Shown here one piece after another: positions 31,019 through 40,966 of a stretch of 64,000 nucleotides of DNA (the stretch's first letter is position 1; each line of letters opens with the position of its first letter). A model generated the notes under the pieces. That model was not told the origin of the DNA and searched no databases. It saw nothing but the letters and a program-made list of their open reading frames with translations. The position numbers were made by a program, and so were the translations under genes. The stretch comes from an uncultured Desulfobacteraceae bacterium (lineage in GTDB: Bacteria > Desulfobacterota > Desulfobacteria > Desulfobacterales > UBA5852): the NCBI GenBank assembly GCA_913060875.1, contig CAJXSL010000014.1, positions 89,752 through 153,751 on the forward strand, read 5' to 3'.

Positions 31019-32972
31019 TATCGGCTATTTCGAAGAGGGGCAGCTGGACAAGCGGCGGGATCTGCGTCTGCTCGGCCGCCTGCTGCCCTTTCTGTCCCCC
31101 TACCGGGCCATGCTGACCGCCTCCATCGGCCTGGTCATGCTCATCACCGTCCTGGACCTGACCCTGCCCTATCTCACCAAAATGGCCATCGACCGCTATA
31201 TCGTGCCGCAGCACACCACAACCGCTACCCGGGAAATCCGCTGGCTGATGCTGACCGATGACAATCCCGCCCTGCCGGCTATCCGGGCGCGGCATCCACA
31301 GATGCTGGTCAACCGGAATGGCGGATGGGCCATCACGTACCGCGATCTGGCCCGCCTGACCCCCGAGGAGCAGCGGCAACTGCGCGCCCCCCACTTGAGC
31401 GGCCTGGCGTGGATCGCCGCCGCCTACCTGTTGCTGATTTTGATGAACTTCCTATTTAATTTCATCCAGCGCGTGGCCATGGAAAAAGCCGGTCATCGGG
31501 TCATGCACGATCTGCGTCTGGCCATCTTCGCGCGCATGCAGGCCCTCTCCATGACGTTCTTCGCCCGCAATCCGGTCGGCCGCCTGGTGACCCGGGTCAC
31601 CAATGACGTCCAAAACATGCACGAGCTTTTCACCTCGGTGCTCTCCATGCTTTTCAAGGACATCTTCCTCCTGCTGGGCATCGGCATCGTCCTGCTGACC
31701 ATGAACTGGCGCCTGGCCCTGGCCGCTTTTGCCGTTCTGCCCCTGGTGGCCCTGGCCTCCTGGTGGTTCTCCCGCCGGGTACGCGATGTATTCCGGCTCC
31801 TGCGCGTCAAGGTCGCCGAAATCAACACCCTGTTCGCCGAGACCATCGGGGGCATTCGCGTCATCCAGGCCTTTCGGCGGGAGACCGACAACGAAAAACG
31901 GTTCCGCGGCCTGAATCACGAAAACTACCGGGCCGGCATGGAACAGATTCATATCCTGGCCATTTTTATGCCCCTGGTGGAAGTACTGGGGGTTGTCACC
32001 GTCGCCATCGTCATCCTGTATGGCGGCGACCGCATCCTGTCCGGCGAGATGACCCTGGGTATGCTCGTGGCCTTTATTTCCTATATGCGCATGTTTTTCC
32101 GGCCCATACGGGACCTTTCGGAAAAATACAACCTGCTCCAGAATGCCCTGGCTTCGGCGGAACGTATTTTCCTGGTCATGGACAGCCCGGAACGGCAGCC
32201 GCGCCCGGACCATCCCGGGCCATCCCACGCGACGTTCAGGGATGAACCGCTGACCCATATCGCTTTTGAAGGCGTTTCGTTCAGCTATATTTCCGGAGAA
32301 CCGGTCCTGCGGGACATTTCCTTTGAGGTCCAGGCCGGCCGCACCGTGGCCCTGGTGGGCCCCACCGGATCCGGCAAAACCACCCTGACCCAGCTCCTGG
32401 GACGCTTCCATCTCCCCGGAGCCGGGATCATCCGCATCAACGGACGCGATATCCGCGCCTGGAATCCGGAGGCCCTGCGCCGCCGCATGGCCGTCGTCAT
32501 GCAGGACCCCTTCCTGTTCTCCGGCTCGATTCGCGCCAATATCATTCCCGAGGGAGAGGACCTGTCGACCGACACTCTCCGGGAAATTCTGGCCGAGGCC
32601 AATTGCCTGGACATCGTCGATCGGCTACCCCAGGGGCTGGACACCCCCTTGAGCGAACGCGGGGCGTCCCTGTCCAGCGGCGAACGTCAGTTGCTGTCCA
32701 TTGCCCGCGCTTTTGCCCGCCGACCCGACATTATCATCCTGGACGAGGCCACCTCCTACATCGATTCGGAAACCGAAAACCGTATTCAGGAAGCCCTGGG
32801 GCGCCTCACCACCGGCCGTACCACCTTCCTGGTGGCCCACCGCCTCTCCACCGTGGTGCAGGCGGATCAGATTCTCGTCCTGCACCACGGGAAAATCATC
32901 GAATCCGGTGGTCATGCCGACCTGATGGACCGGCAAGGATTTTACTACCGCCTGCAACGTCTCCAGGGCTAA
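31008..32972 (+). CDS. ABC exporter, permease-ATPase fusion (half-transporter 2)
   Basis: Walker A GPTGSGKTT; LSSGERQLLSIARAFA; overlaps the upstream gene by 11 bp. Confidence 0.93.
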   Translation: MQHDIGYFEEGQLDKRRDLRLLGRLLPFLSPYRAMLTASIGLVMLITVLDLTLPYLTKMAIDRYIVPQHTTTATREIRWLMLTDDNPALPAIRARHPQMLVNRNGGWAITYRDLARLTPEEQRQLRAPHLSGLAWIAAAYLLLILMNFLFNFIQRVAMEKAGHRVMHDLRLAIFARMQALSMTFFARNPVGRLVTRVTNDVQNMHELFTSVLSMLFKDIFLLLGIGIVLLTMNWRLALAAFAVLPLVALASWWFSRRVRDVFRLLRVKVAEINTLFAETIGGIRVIQAFRRETDNEKRFRGLNHENYRAGMEQIHILAIFMPLVEVLGVVTVAIVILYGGDRILSGEMTLGMLVAFISYMRMFFRPIRDLSEKYNLLQNALASAERIFLVMDSPERQPRPDHPGPSHATFRDEPLTHIAFEGVSFSYISGEPVLRDISFEVQAGRTVALVGPTGSGKTTLTQLLGRFHLPGAGIIRINGRDIRAWNPEALRRRMAVVMQDPFLFSGSIRANIIPEGEDLSTDTLREILAEANCLDIVDRLPQGLDTPLSERGASLSSGERQLLSIARAFARRPDIIILDEATSYIDSETENRIQEALGRLTTGRTTFLVAHRLSTVVQADQILVLHHGKIIESGGHADLMDRQGFYYRLQRLQG

Positions 32973-33156
32973 CACCCGCCTCACAAAATTCCGGGGAAGG
33001 CAATGCCCATGGCCCCATGATTTGCCCTTGCCAAAAACACACCATAATGCTACAAGATCGAAGTTCTTTTCGAATGGTTGCGCCCGGGGCACCCCGCCCT
33101 GGCGCCGCGCTGCATACACCCGACAGCCCTACCTGTTTTTCGAGGTTCATTTGGGG

Positions 33157-33179
33157 AACCGACGTTTCTTCGTCGGTTT
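33157..33179 (+). terminator. Hairpin AACCGACG-TTTCTT-CGTCGGTT after the ABC exporter, possible terminator or fhs leader structure
   Basis: 8-bp perfect stem, T-rich downstream. Confidence 0.4.
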
Positions 33180-33225
33180 CGTTGTCCGTTTCACCCCATA
33201 ACTTAACTGAAGGAGGAAAGGATAA

Positions 33226-34989
33226 ATGGCTTACGATGCGGTAAATATGGCAGACTGGCAAATCTCCGAAGCGGCAGAGAAGAACATGCCCACGCCTGAT
33301 GAGTGGCGCGATAAGCTCGGACTGGAAAAAGAGGAAATGCTCCCCATGGGGCGCCTCGCCAAACTCGACTTCCTGAAAATCATCGATCGCCTGAAAAACA
33401 AACCCGACGGGAAATACATCGAAGTGACCGCCATCACGCCGACCCCCCTGGGGGAAGGTAAAAGCACCACCTCCTGCGGGCTCATGGAAGGTCTCGGGAA
33501 ACGTGGTGTGAATGTCGGCGGCGCCCTGCGGCAGCCCTCCGGCGGCCCCACCATGAACGTCAAGGGTACGGCGGCCGGCGGCGGCAACTCGCTCCTGATC
33601 CCCATGACCGAATTCTCCCTGGGCCTCACCGGCGACATCAACGACATCATGAACGCCCACAACCTGGCCATGGTGGCGTTGACCTCCCGCATGCAGCACG
33701 AACGCAACTACAATGACGAACAGTTGGACCGCCTGACCAAAATGCGCCGGTTGGACATCGATCCCACCCGCGTCGAAATGGGCTGGATCATCGATTTCTG
33801 CGCCCAGGCCCTGCGCAACATCGTCATCGGTCTCGGTGGCCGCTATGACGGCTTTACCATGCAGTCCAAGTTCGGCATCGCCGTGGGTTCCGAATGTATG
33901 GCCATTCTGGCCGTGGCCAAAGACCTGGCCGACCTCAAAGAACGCCTGAACAATATCACCGTGGCCTTCGACAAGAGCGGCAAACCGGTCACCACCGGCG
34001 ACCTCGAAGTCGGCAACGCCATGGCCGCCTTCATGCGCAATACCATCAACCCGACCCTCATGTGCACCGCCGAATACAACCCCTGCATGGTGCACGCCGG
34101 CCCGTTTGCCAACATCGCCGTGGGTCAGTCCTCCATCATCGCCGACCGCGTCGGCCTGAAACTGTTCGACTACCATGTCACCGAATCCGGCTTCGCCGCC
34201 GACATCGGTTTCGAGAAATTCTGGAACGTGAAGAGCCGCTTCTCCGGCCTGAAACCCCACGTCTCGGTCCTGACCTCCACCATCCGCGCCCTCAAGATGC
34301 ACGGCGGCGGCCCCAAGGTCGTGGCCGGCAAGCCCATGCCCGACGAGTATACCAAGGAGAACGTGGCACTGGTGGAAAAAGGCTGCGAGAACATGGTCCA
34401 CATGATTGGCGTCATCCGCAAGGCCGGCATCAATCCGGTGGTCTGCATCAACCGCTTCTACACCGATACGGATGCGGAATGCGCCGTGGTCCGCAAGGCC
34501 GCTGAAGCAGCCGGCGCCCGCTGCGCCGAGTCCAAGCACTGGGAAAAAGGCGGCGACGGGGCTCTGGAATTCGCCGATGCCGTCATCGATGCCTGCAACG
34601 ACGAGAACGACTTCAAATTCCTGTATCCGCTGGAGATGAAGCTGCGCGACCGCGTTGAAACCATTGCCAAGGAAGTCTACGGCGCCGACGGCGTGGATTG
34701 GCAGCCCGAAGCTGAGGCCAAAGCCAAGATGCTCGAAGACGATCCCAAATACGCCGACTTCGCCACCATGATGGTGAAATCGCACCTGAGCCTGTCCCAC
34801 GACCCGACCATCAAGGGTGTGCCCAAGGGCTGGCGCCTGCCGATCCGCGACGTGCTGATCTACTCCGGTGCCAAGTTCCTCTGCCCCTGCGCAGGCACCA
34901 TCAGCCTGATGCCCGGCACAAGCTCCAACCCGGCCTTCCGCCGCGTGGACGTCGATCCGGAAACCGGCAAGGTTACCGGTCTGTTCTAA
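33226..34989 (+). CDS. fhs: Formate--tetrahydrofolate ligase
   Basis: 587 aa; [61 protein letters not shown]. Confidence 0.97.
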   Translation: MAYDAVNMADWQISEAAEKNMPTPDEWRDKLGLEKEEMLPMGRLAKLDFLKIIDRLKNKPDGKYIEVTAITPTPLGEGKSTTSCGLMEGLGKRGVNVGGALRQPSGGPTMNVKGTAAGGGNSLLIPMTEFSLGLTGDINDIMNAHNLAMVALTSRMQHERNYNDEQLDRLTKMRRLDIDPTRVEMGWIIDFCAQALRNIVIGLGGRYDGFTMQSKFGIAVGSECMAILAVAKDLADLKERLNNITVAFDKSGKPVTTGDLEVGNAMAAFMRNTINPTLMCTAEYNPCMVHAGPFANIAVGQSSIIADRVGLKLFDYHVTESGFAADIGFEKFWNVKSRFSGLKPHVSVLTSTIRALKMHGGGPKVVAGKPMPDEYTKENVALVEKGCENMVHMIGVIRKAGINPVVCINRFYTDTDAECAVVRKAAEAAGARCAESKHWEKGGDGALEFADAVIDACNDENDFKFLYPLEMKLRDRVETIAKEVYGADGVDWQPEAEAKAKMLEDDPKYADFATMMVKSHLSLSHDPTIKGVPKGWRLPIRDVLIYSGAKFLCPCAGTISLMPGTSSNPAFRRVDVDPETGKVTGLF

Positions 34990-35043
34990 ATACTAAAACG
35001 AACGTCGCATCCGCCCCGGCGGATGCGGCATCGCCCCTATCCG

Positions 35044-35076
35044 ATGGCCCGGAATATTTCCGGGCCATTTTCTTTT
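35044..35076 (+). terminator. Rho-independent terminator after fhs
   Basis: GGCCCGGAA-TAT-TTCCGGGCC followed by ATTTTCTTTT; preceded by a second hairpin GCATCCGCC-CCGG-CGGATGCGG. Confidence 0.85.
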
Positions 35077-35183
35077 GCCCTTGTGCCAATGGTTTGGTAT
35101 GAAAACGCCGGTCCTCAGGTTGGAATGTAGCGTTTCAGCCAATGATGATAATTTTTTTTCGTTTTAATTGGTTTTAGGTTTTC

Positions 35184-35412
35184 CCCATTGTCCCGCGCCG
35201 AGCATCGGCGGGGCGGACGGGAAAAAGCACGCGGACTGTCTGAACCCGCCGTAGCCAAAGCGAAGGCGGGTGAGTTTCCGCGTGCTCCGGCCGCACCGAC
35301 GACGCGCAGGGAAGTGCGAAGCACCGCGGGACACGGGCGTCTGAAGCCTGTCACGCCGTTTTCAGGAAAGGCGTGATTGGTTCGTTTTCTTCCACGTGGA
35401 AGAAAATGAACA
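35184..35412. repeat. Interspersed structured repeat, family A copy 2
   Basis: See copy 1; carries extra sequence between the core and the 32-bp palindrome. Confidence 0.9.
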
Positions 35413-35485
35413 GCAAAAAAAGATTCTCTGAAGATATAAATTGGAAACCGAACATCCCAAAAACCTTATATAAATTTTCAATGCC

Positions 35486-37093
35486 ATGACCAACCGCGTA
35501 CTGCTCATCAACCCCGCCTACCCCCTTTCGGAAACCCCCTCGCCCCCCCTGGGACTGGCCTATCTGGCCGGCGCCCTGGAGGCGGCCGGGGCGACTGTGG
35601 GTATTCTCGACCTGGTGGTTATGCCGAAAACCGCCGACACCATTGCCAAGGCCATCGAAACCTTCCGTCCGGATGCGGTGGGCGTCACCGCCGTCACCAT
35701 GACCGCCGAAAGCGCCTTCGGGATCATCCGTGAAGTCAAACAGGCCGCGCCTGACGTGCTGACGATGATGGGCGGCCCCCATGCCACCTTCACAACCGCG
35801 GGAACCCTGGCGGCCGTACCTGAACTGGATGTCATCGTACGCGGGGAAGGCGAACAGACCCTCCTCGACCTCCTGGCGGAACGTCGCCGGCCCGGTCGCT
35901 GGACCACCATCCCGGGACTGGCCTTTCGCAATGGCGCCGGCATTCACGAGACTTCCTGGCGCAAGCCGGTTGACGACCTGAACGACCTGCCGGGGCCGGC
36001 CCGCCACGGCCTGCCCCTGGGGCGCTACCGTACCTTGGGCATGCCGGTCAGCGTCACCACCAGCCGGGGTTGCCCCTTTCAATGCGCCTTCTGCGTCGGG
36101 CGGCGCATGGTCGGGGCCCGGGTCCGCTATCGCAAGCCACTGCGGGTCGTCGATGAAATCGAAACCCTGGCGGCCCTCGGATTCCGGCAAATCAACGTGG
36201 CCGACGATCTTTTTACCGCCAACCCGCGGCACTGCAAGGCCATTTGTGACGACATCATTCGCCGGGGTCTGCATATCCGCTGGTCTTCTTTCGCCCGTGT
36301 GGATACGGTCTCGGTGGACCTGCTGACCCGCATGCGTGAAGCCGGATGCCATGCCGTCAGTTTCGGGATGGAGTCCGGCAATCAGGACATCCTGAAACGG
36401 GTGCGCAAAAAAATTACCCTGAAACAGGCCGAAACCGCCGTGGCCATGTGCCGTCAGGCCGGTATGGAGGCCCACGCTTCGTTCATCTTGGGCCTGCCCG
36501 GGGAAACGCCGGAAACCCTGGATCAGACCATGGCCTTTGCCCGACGTTTGCGGGACCAGGGTTTGTCCTACGGCTTTCACCTCCTGGCCCCTTTTCCGGG
36601 GACGGCCATCGGCGACCATCCGGAAGATTTCGACCTGCGGGTCCTGTCGCGGCATTGGCCCGACTATCATGCCAATCGTGCCATTTGTGAAACGCGGGAT
36701 GTGGACCGGGAGCGGCTGGATGCCATGGCCGTGGACTGGGAAACCCAACTCAAGGACTATCTCGACGACATTGGCCGGCGCATGCAGACCGGGGACGCCC
36801 GTGAAGAAGAAATCCAGCAGATCCGCAACATGGAGCGCACCGTCATCCTCCACGAATTGATGATGGCCGGTGCCCTGGAAACGGCCGCACCGTTCAACGG
36901 CAACGACGCTTCCTCCGCGGCGGCCATGCAAAGTCTCACCCGTCAGGTCAGCCCCTGCCTGCCGGACTGGTCCGACGACAAAATCCATGACGCCCTAAAC
37001 CATGCCCGGGACAAGGACGGCTTGCGCCGAACCATCCGGTCGGACGGGCGGACGTCCTGGCACTGGGTGGATTATCTGCCCGAAGCCCAGTGA
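35486..37093 (+). CDS. B12-binding domain radical SAM protein
   Basis: N-terminal B12-binding-like region (PPLGLAYLAGALEAAGATVGILDL), radical SAM TTSRGCPFQCAFCVGRRMVG. Confidence 0.93.
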   Translation: MTNRVLLINPAYPLSETPSPPLGLAYLAGALEAAGATVGILDLVVMPKTADTIAKAIETFRPDAVGVTAVTMTAESAFGIIREVKQAAPDVLTMMGGPHATFTTAGTLAAVPELDVIVRGEGEQTLLDLLAERRRPGRWTTIPGLAFRNGAGIHETSWRKPVDDLNDLPGPARHGLPLGRYRTLGMPVSVTTSRGCPFQCAFCVGRRMVGARVRYRKPLRVVDEIETLAALGFRQINVADDLFTANPRHCKAICDDIIRRGLHIRWSSFARVDTVSVDLLTRMREAGCHAVSFGMESGNQDILKRVRKKITLKQAETAVAMCRQAGMEAHASFILGLPGETPETLDQTMAFARRLRDQGLSYGFHLLAPFPGTAIGDHPEDFDLRVLSRHWPDYHANRAICETRDVDRERLDAMAVDWETQLKDYLDDIGRRMQTGDAREEEIQQIRNMERTVILHELMMAGALETAAPFNGNDASSAAAMQSLTRQVSPCLPDWSDDKIHDALNHARDKDGLRRTIRSDGRTSWHWVDYLPEAQ

Positions 37094-37419
37094 GGATAAA
37101 AGGAGCATCCATGACAGGAGAAGGAAATCCGGCGCTGCAACTGGACCTGCGCCGGCATTGTATCGAAACCGCCATCCGGAAACGCTACGAAAAAGCCCTC
37201 AAGGCCTATTTCAAATCCGAAACCAACCGGGACAAGCTGGAAAAAGAAATTCAACTCCTCCTGCAAGCCCTGGAAACGCTTGATTTCCCGTCCCTGCGCA
37301 GCACCTATCGCCCACTGGCCGGCGCAAGCACAAGCCAAATCCGGTTATCAATGGATTCTACGGGACGGCTGACAATTCACGTCGACGACCAGCCCCTTCC
37401 GGATCTCCCCCAAAAATGA
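37090..37419 (+). CDS. Hypothetical protein, translationally coupled to the radical SAM gene
   Basis: 109 aa; ATG overlaps the upstream stop by 4 bp. Confidence 0.7.
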   Translation: MRIKGASMTGEGNPALQLDLRRHCIETAIRKRYEKALKAYFKSETNRDKLEKEIQLLLQALETLDFPSLRSTYRPLAGASTSQIRLSMDSTGRLTIHVDDQPLPDLPQK

Positions 37420-37548
37420 AACGCCGCCGGCAGCCGCACGGCCACCTGCAGCGTTCTATTTTTTATACCCTTATGAAAGCGTCAAGCTGAAAGGGGGGAG
37501 GTGTCGCTCAAAAGAATCTATATTTCTCTCAGCTTTCTTCAGCGAAAG

Positions 37549-37585
37549 CCGGAATCTTTTGATATCAAACGTTTAGAGATTCCGG
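37549..37585. repeat. Inverted repeat CCGGAATCT...AGATTCCGG (GATTCCGG...CGGAATGACA-like intergenic repeat)
   Basis: Perfect 9-bp arms, followed by GATCGAGTTCGGAATGACA. Confidence 0.55.
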
Positions 37586-37662
37586 ATCGAGTTCGGAATG
37601 ACAGATAGAACAGATTTTACGGTTCCATCAATGATAACAAGAAAAGCTTATATAAAAGTCAA

Positions 37663-37806
37663 AGTGCCCGATCAAAGGTGAGGATTTTTTGTTCTGATCA
37701 AGGCCGCACAAGGGGTTGCGGTGAGGCGTACTAATGTACGCCGCAGCCGCAAACCCCGCGGAGAACGCCGATCAGGGCAAAAAAGACCACTTTTGTTCGG
37801 GTGCTA
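37663..37806 (+). repeat. Modular bulged-palindrome repeat (R4)
   Basis: CTGATC-AA-GGC...GCC-GATCAG core; central GGCGTAC-TAAT-GTACGCC. Confidence 0.8.
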
Positions 37807-39543
37807 CCCCTTCTCACGCTCCTCGTCCCGAAGCACCCGCCGCAGCACCTTGCCCACGTTGGACACCGGGATTTCATCGCGGAATTCGATCAGTTTGGGG
37901 CGCTTGTAGCCGGCCATATTCTCCTTGCAGAACGCCAGAATTTCTTCCTCGGTGCAGCTCTCGCCCTCTTTCACCTTGATGAAGGCCTTGACCGTCTCGC
38001 CGCTCTTGGCATCCGGCACGCCCACAACCGCCACCAGTTCGACCTTGGGATGGGTAAACAGGATGTCCTCCACTTCCCGGGGATAGACATTGAACCCGCC
38101 CACCAGAATCATGTCCTTCTTGCGGTCCGTGATGATGATATAGCCGTCTTCGTCCACATGGCCGATATCGCCGGTCAGGAAATACCGTTGGCCGTCGATC
38201 TCCCGGAAGACCGCCTCGGTCTCCGCCGGTCTGTTCCAGTAGCCTTTCATCACCTGGGGACCGCAGATGGCCACCTCGCCGTCTTCGCCCCGGGGGACTT
38301 CCACTTCGCTGGATTCCACATTGAGAATTTTAATGTCGGTGCCGGGCACGGGAAAGCCGATGGAGCCGATCTTGCGGGTGTCCTGGAAGGTCGGATTGGA
38401 GGTGGCCACAGGGGCCGTCTCACTCAGGCCGTAGCCTTCGAAGATGACCGCACCGGTCTTGTCTTCGAATTGCTTGCAGACCTCCGGCGGCAACGGTGCA
38501 CCGCCTGAGAAACACCCCATCAACGACGTCAAATCGTACTGGTCCAGCAAGGGATGGTTGGTAAAAGCCACAAAGATGGTCGGCACCGCCGGCATCAGGG
38601 TGGGACGCTGCTTCTGGACGATCTTGAGCACCTCGGTAAAGGGTGGGTCACCGGCCCGGGGATCCGGCACACAGATCAGGCGGCTGCCCGAACCACAGGC
38701 CGATAGCATGGCCACCGTCATGCCGAAACTGTGATACCAGGGTAAAACCCCGAGATAGCAATGATAACCGCCTTGGCGGATGCCTTCGCGCACGCCCGGC
38801 TTATCCGGGTATTCAAACTTGGCCCAGGTCTCCAAAGCCCTTAGGTCGTAAACAAAATTGGAGTGGGTCAGGGCGGCCCCCTTGGGCACCCCGGTGGTGC
38901 CCCCCGTATAGATGATGAGCGCCAGGTCCTCGGAGGGATCGATCTCAACCTTCGGGGGCTTCGGCTGGGCGCCGCGGACCACGTCGTCGAACATGAGGTG
39001 GCCGGGCGCATGGCTGTCGGCCTTGGGAATCTTGCCCAGCAGCCCCCCCAGAAACCCTTTCAGTGGCGGCAGGTAGGACTTCACGTTGCAGATCACCACC
39101 GTTTCCACCGCGGTATCCTGAACGGCCTTGACGGTCGTGGGGTAGAATTGGGGGTGGTCCATGCAGAAAAGGGCTTTGGCCCCGGCGTCATTGAGCTGAT
39201 AATTGAGCTCGGTGGGCGTGTACAGCGGGTTGCAGGTCACGCAAACCGCCCCCGCTTTCAGGATCCCGAAATAGATGGCCGGATAATGGGGCAGGTTGGG
39301 AAGAAAAATCGCCACCCGATCCCCCTTGCGGATGCCTTGGGCATGGAGAAAATTGGCAATCCGGTCAGCCGTATCCTTGACCTGGGCAAAGGTGCGGGGG
39401 GCATCGTTGAAAACGGTGTAAGTCTGATTGGGATAGTCGCGGGCCGCTTCGTCCAGCAGGTCGAAAAGAGGCTGGTCATAATCGGCAATGTCGTGGGGAA
39501 CACCTTCGGGCCAGTTGGGGGTGGACCAGGGGGCTGATGTCAT
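37804..39543 (-). CDS. Long-chain fatty acid--CoA ligase (AMP-binding)
   Basis: YTGGTTGVPKGAALTHSN; GYGLSETAPVATSNP; DRKKDMILVGGFNVYPREVED; likely start 39543. Confidence 0.93.
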   Translation of the reverse strand: MTSAPWSTPNWPEGVPHDIADYDQPLFDLLDEAARDYPNQTYTVFNDAPRTFAQVKDTADRIANFLHAQGIRKGDRVAIFLPNLPHYPAIYFGILKAGAVCVTCNPLYTPTELNYQLNDAGAKALFCMDHPQFYPTTVKAVQDTAVETVVICNVKSYLPPLKGFLGGLLGKIPKADSHAPGHLMFDDVVRGAQPKPPKVEIDPSEDLALIIYTGGTTGVPKGAALTHSNFVYDLRALETWAKFEYPDKPGVREGIRQGGYHCYLGVLPWYHSFGMTVAMLSACGSGSRLICVPDPRAGDPPFTEVLKIVQKQRPTLMPAVPTIFVAFTNHPLLDQYDLTSLMGCFSGGAPLPPEVCKQFEDKTGAVIFEGYGLSETAPVATSNPTFQDTRKIGSIGFPVPGTDIKILNVESSEVEVPRGEDGEVAICGPQVMKGYWNRPAETEAVFREIDGQRYFLTGDIGHVDEDGYIIITDRKKDMILVGGFNVYPREVEDILFTHPKVELVAVVGVPDAKSGETVKAFIKVKEGESCTEEEILAFCKENMAGYKRPKLIEFRDEIPVSNVGKVLRRVLRDEEREKG

Positions 39544-39839
39544 AGGCTCCTCTCCTGTGGGTTGGGGTTGATGCCGGTGCGGTTGCACAAATTGCCAGCG
39601 GTTGGCGGCAAACCAGGCGGTACGGGGGTAGCGATGCGGTTTGACGACAACGGCGAAAAAGCGTCAACGGGTCGCCCGGAGGCGTGTCCTATGGCAGCAG
39701 GCAAAGGGAGCCTGGCCGGCCATTTTCACGAATTGCTAAACAGTAGAAAAGTAAAAAATTTTACGCTGAAAGCGCGGGAACTGTCAAGTGCAATACGCCC
39801 CCCGGCATGGCGGATAAAGGGGGGACGATGCCCGGCAGT

Positions 39840-40637
39840 CTAGTCATTCGGTGGTTGATCTTCCGTCATAGACCACGTGTCGGCATCGCGCCAGGCAGGG
39901 AAATTGCGGCGATAAGTTTCGAGGCCGGCGCCATCGATCGTCAGCGTGTGAACAGCTTCGCGATCCCCGGCGTGGTAGATCACCGCCCCCTGATAATCCA
40001 CCGCCAGGGAGTCCCCCGCATAGGTCTGGCCATTGCCGTCCCGCCCCACACGATTGACGCCCAGGACATAGGCCTGGTTTTCGATGGCCCGGGCTTTGAG
40101 CAGTGCCGCCCAGTGGGCGGCACGGGCGGCCGGCCAGTTGGCCACGAAAATGGCGACATCATAACGACGGGCGACATTGCGGGTCCAGACGGGAAACCGA
40201 AGATCATAGCAGATAAAGGGGCGGACGCGCCATTCGCCGATGGACACGGTCAACGATGTCGTGCCGGCGGCATAGACCTTGTGCTCGCCGCTCATTCGAA
40301 AGAGGTGGCGTTTGTCGTAAGTGTAGATATGGCCTTCGGGCGACGCCCATACCAATCGATTGTACACATTGCCGTTTTCCCGGATCACGAGGCTTCCGGC
40401 CACATGGGCCGCCAGGCCGGATGCCGTCCGCTTCATCCAGGCCACCGAGGATCCTTCCATGGCCTCGGCGACATCGTCGCCGGCCATGGTGAATCCGGTG
40501 GTGAACATCTCCGGCAAAACCACCAGGTCGGTGGTCCCGGCGATTCCCGCCAGGGCGCGGTCGAAACGGGTCCGGTTGGTACGCGGGTCTTCCCAGGCCA
40601 GATCAGCCTGAACCAGTGTGATCTTCAGATGCGACAT
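39840..40637 (-). CDS. Carbon-nitrogen hydrolase (nitrilase superfamily, omega-amidase/YafV-like)
   Basis: LVQADLAWEDPRTNRTRFDRAL; LPEMFTTGFTM; FICYDLRFPVWTRN. Confidence 0.88.
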   Translation of the reverse strand: MSHLKITLVQADLAWEDPRTNRTRFDRALAGIAGTTDLVVLPEMFTTGFTMAGDDVAEAMEGSSVAWMKRTASGLAAHVAGSLVIRENGNVYNRLVWASPEGHIYTYDKRHLFRMSGEHKVYAAGTTSLTVSIGEWRVRPFICYDLRFPVWTRNVARRYDVAIFVANWPAARAAHWAALLKARAIENQAYVLGVNRVGRDGNGQTYAGDSLAVDYQGAVIYHAGDREAVHTLTIDGAGLETYRRNFPAWRDADTWSMTEDQPPND

Positions 40638-40930
40638 AATTTTTCGGCGGCTTCCCTCAAGGTGGCATCGTTTTTGGCAAACCAAAAGCGCAGGACACGA
40701 TGGTCGTCGCCCCCATGGTAAAAAACCGATGGGGGAATCGCCGCCACACCGTGCCGGGTGGTCAACCGGCGTGCAAAGGCCATGTCGACCTCGTCCGTTA
40801 TGGCCGCGTAGTCCAGCATCTGAAAATAGGTCCCCCGGCAGGACAGCGGCCGAAAACGGGACGGGCCGATCAGCTTCAGGAAAAAATCGTCAGGCCGACA
40901 TCCGGTAATTTGCTGGGCAGTGTCATGCAC
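40625..40930 (-). pseudogene. C-terminal remnant of a class I/II aminotransferase (kynurenine/methionine aminotransferase, YbdL-like)
   Basis: GTYFQMLDYAAI...FARRLTTRHGVAAIPPSVFYHGGDDHRVLRFWFAKNDATLREAAEKL matches only the final third of the family; the N-terminal PLP domain is absent and the next gene stops at 40967. Confidence 0.75.
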
Positions 40931-40966
40931 GGATTTCCGGTTGATGGTTTCGCCGGGCGGACGCCA

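Noticed and set aside
32973-33225. Possible ZTP/pfl or folate riboswitch upstream of fhs
   Set aside because: fhs is a known target of such riboswitches, but I could not align the conserved motifs; only a simple hairpin is visible.
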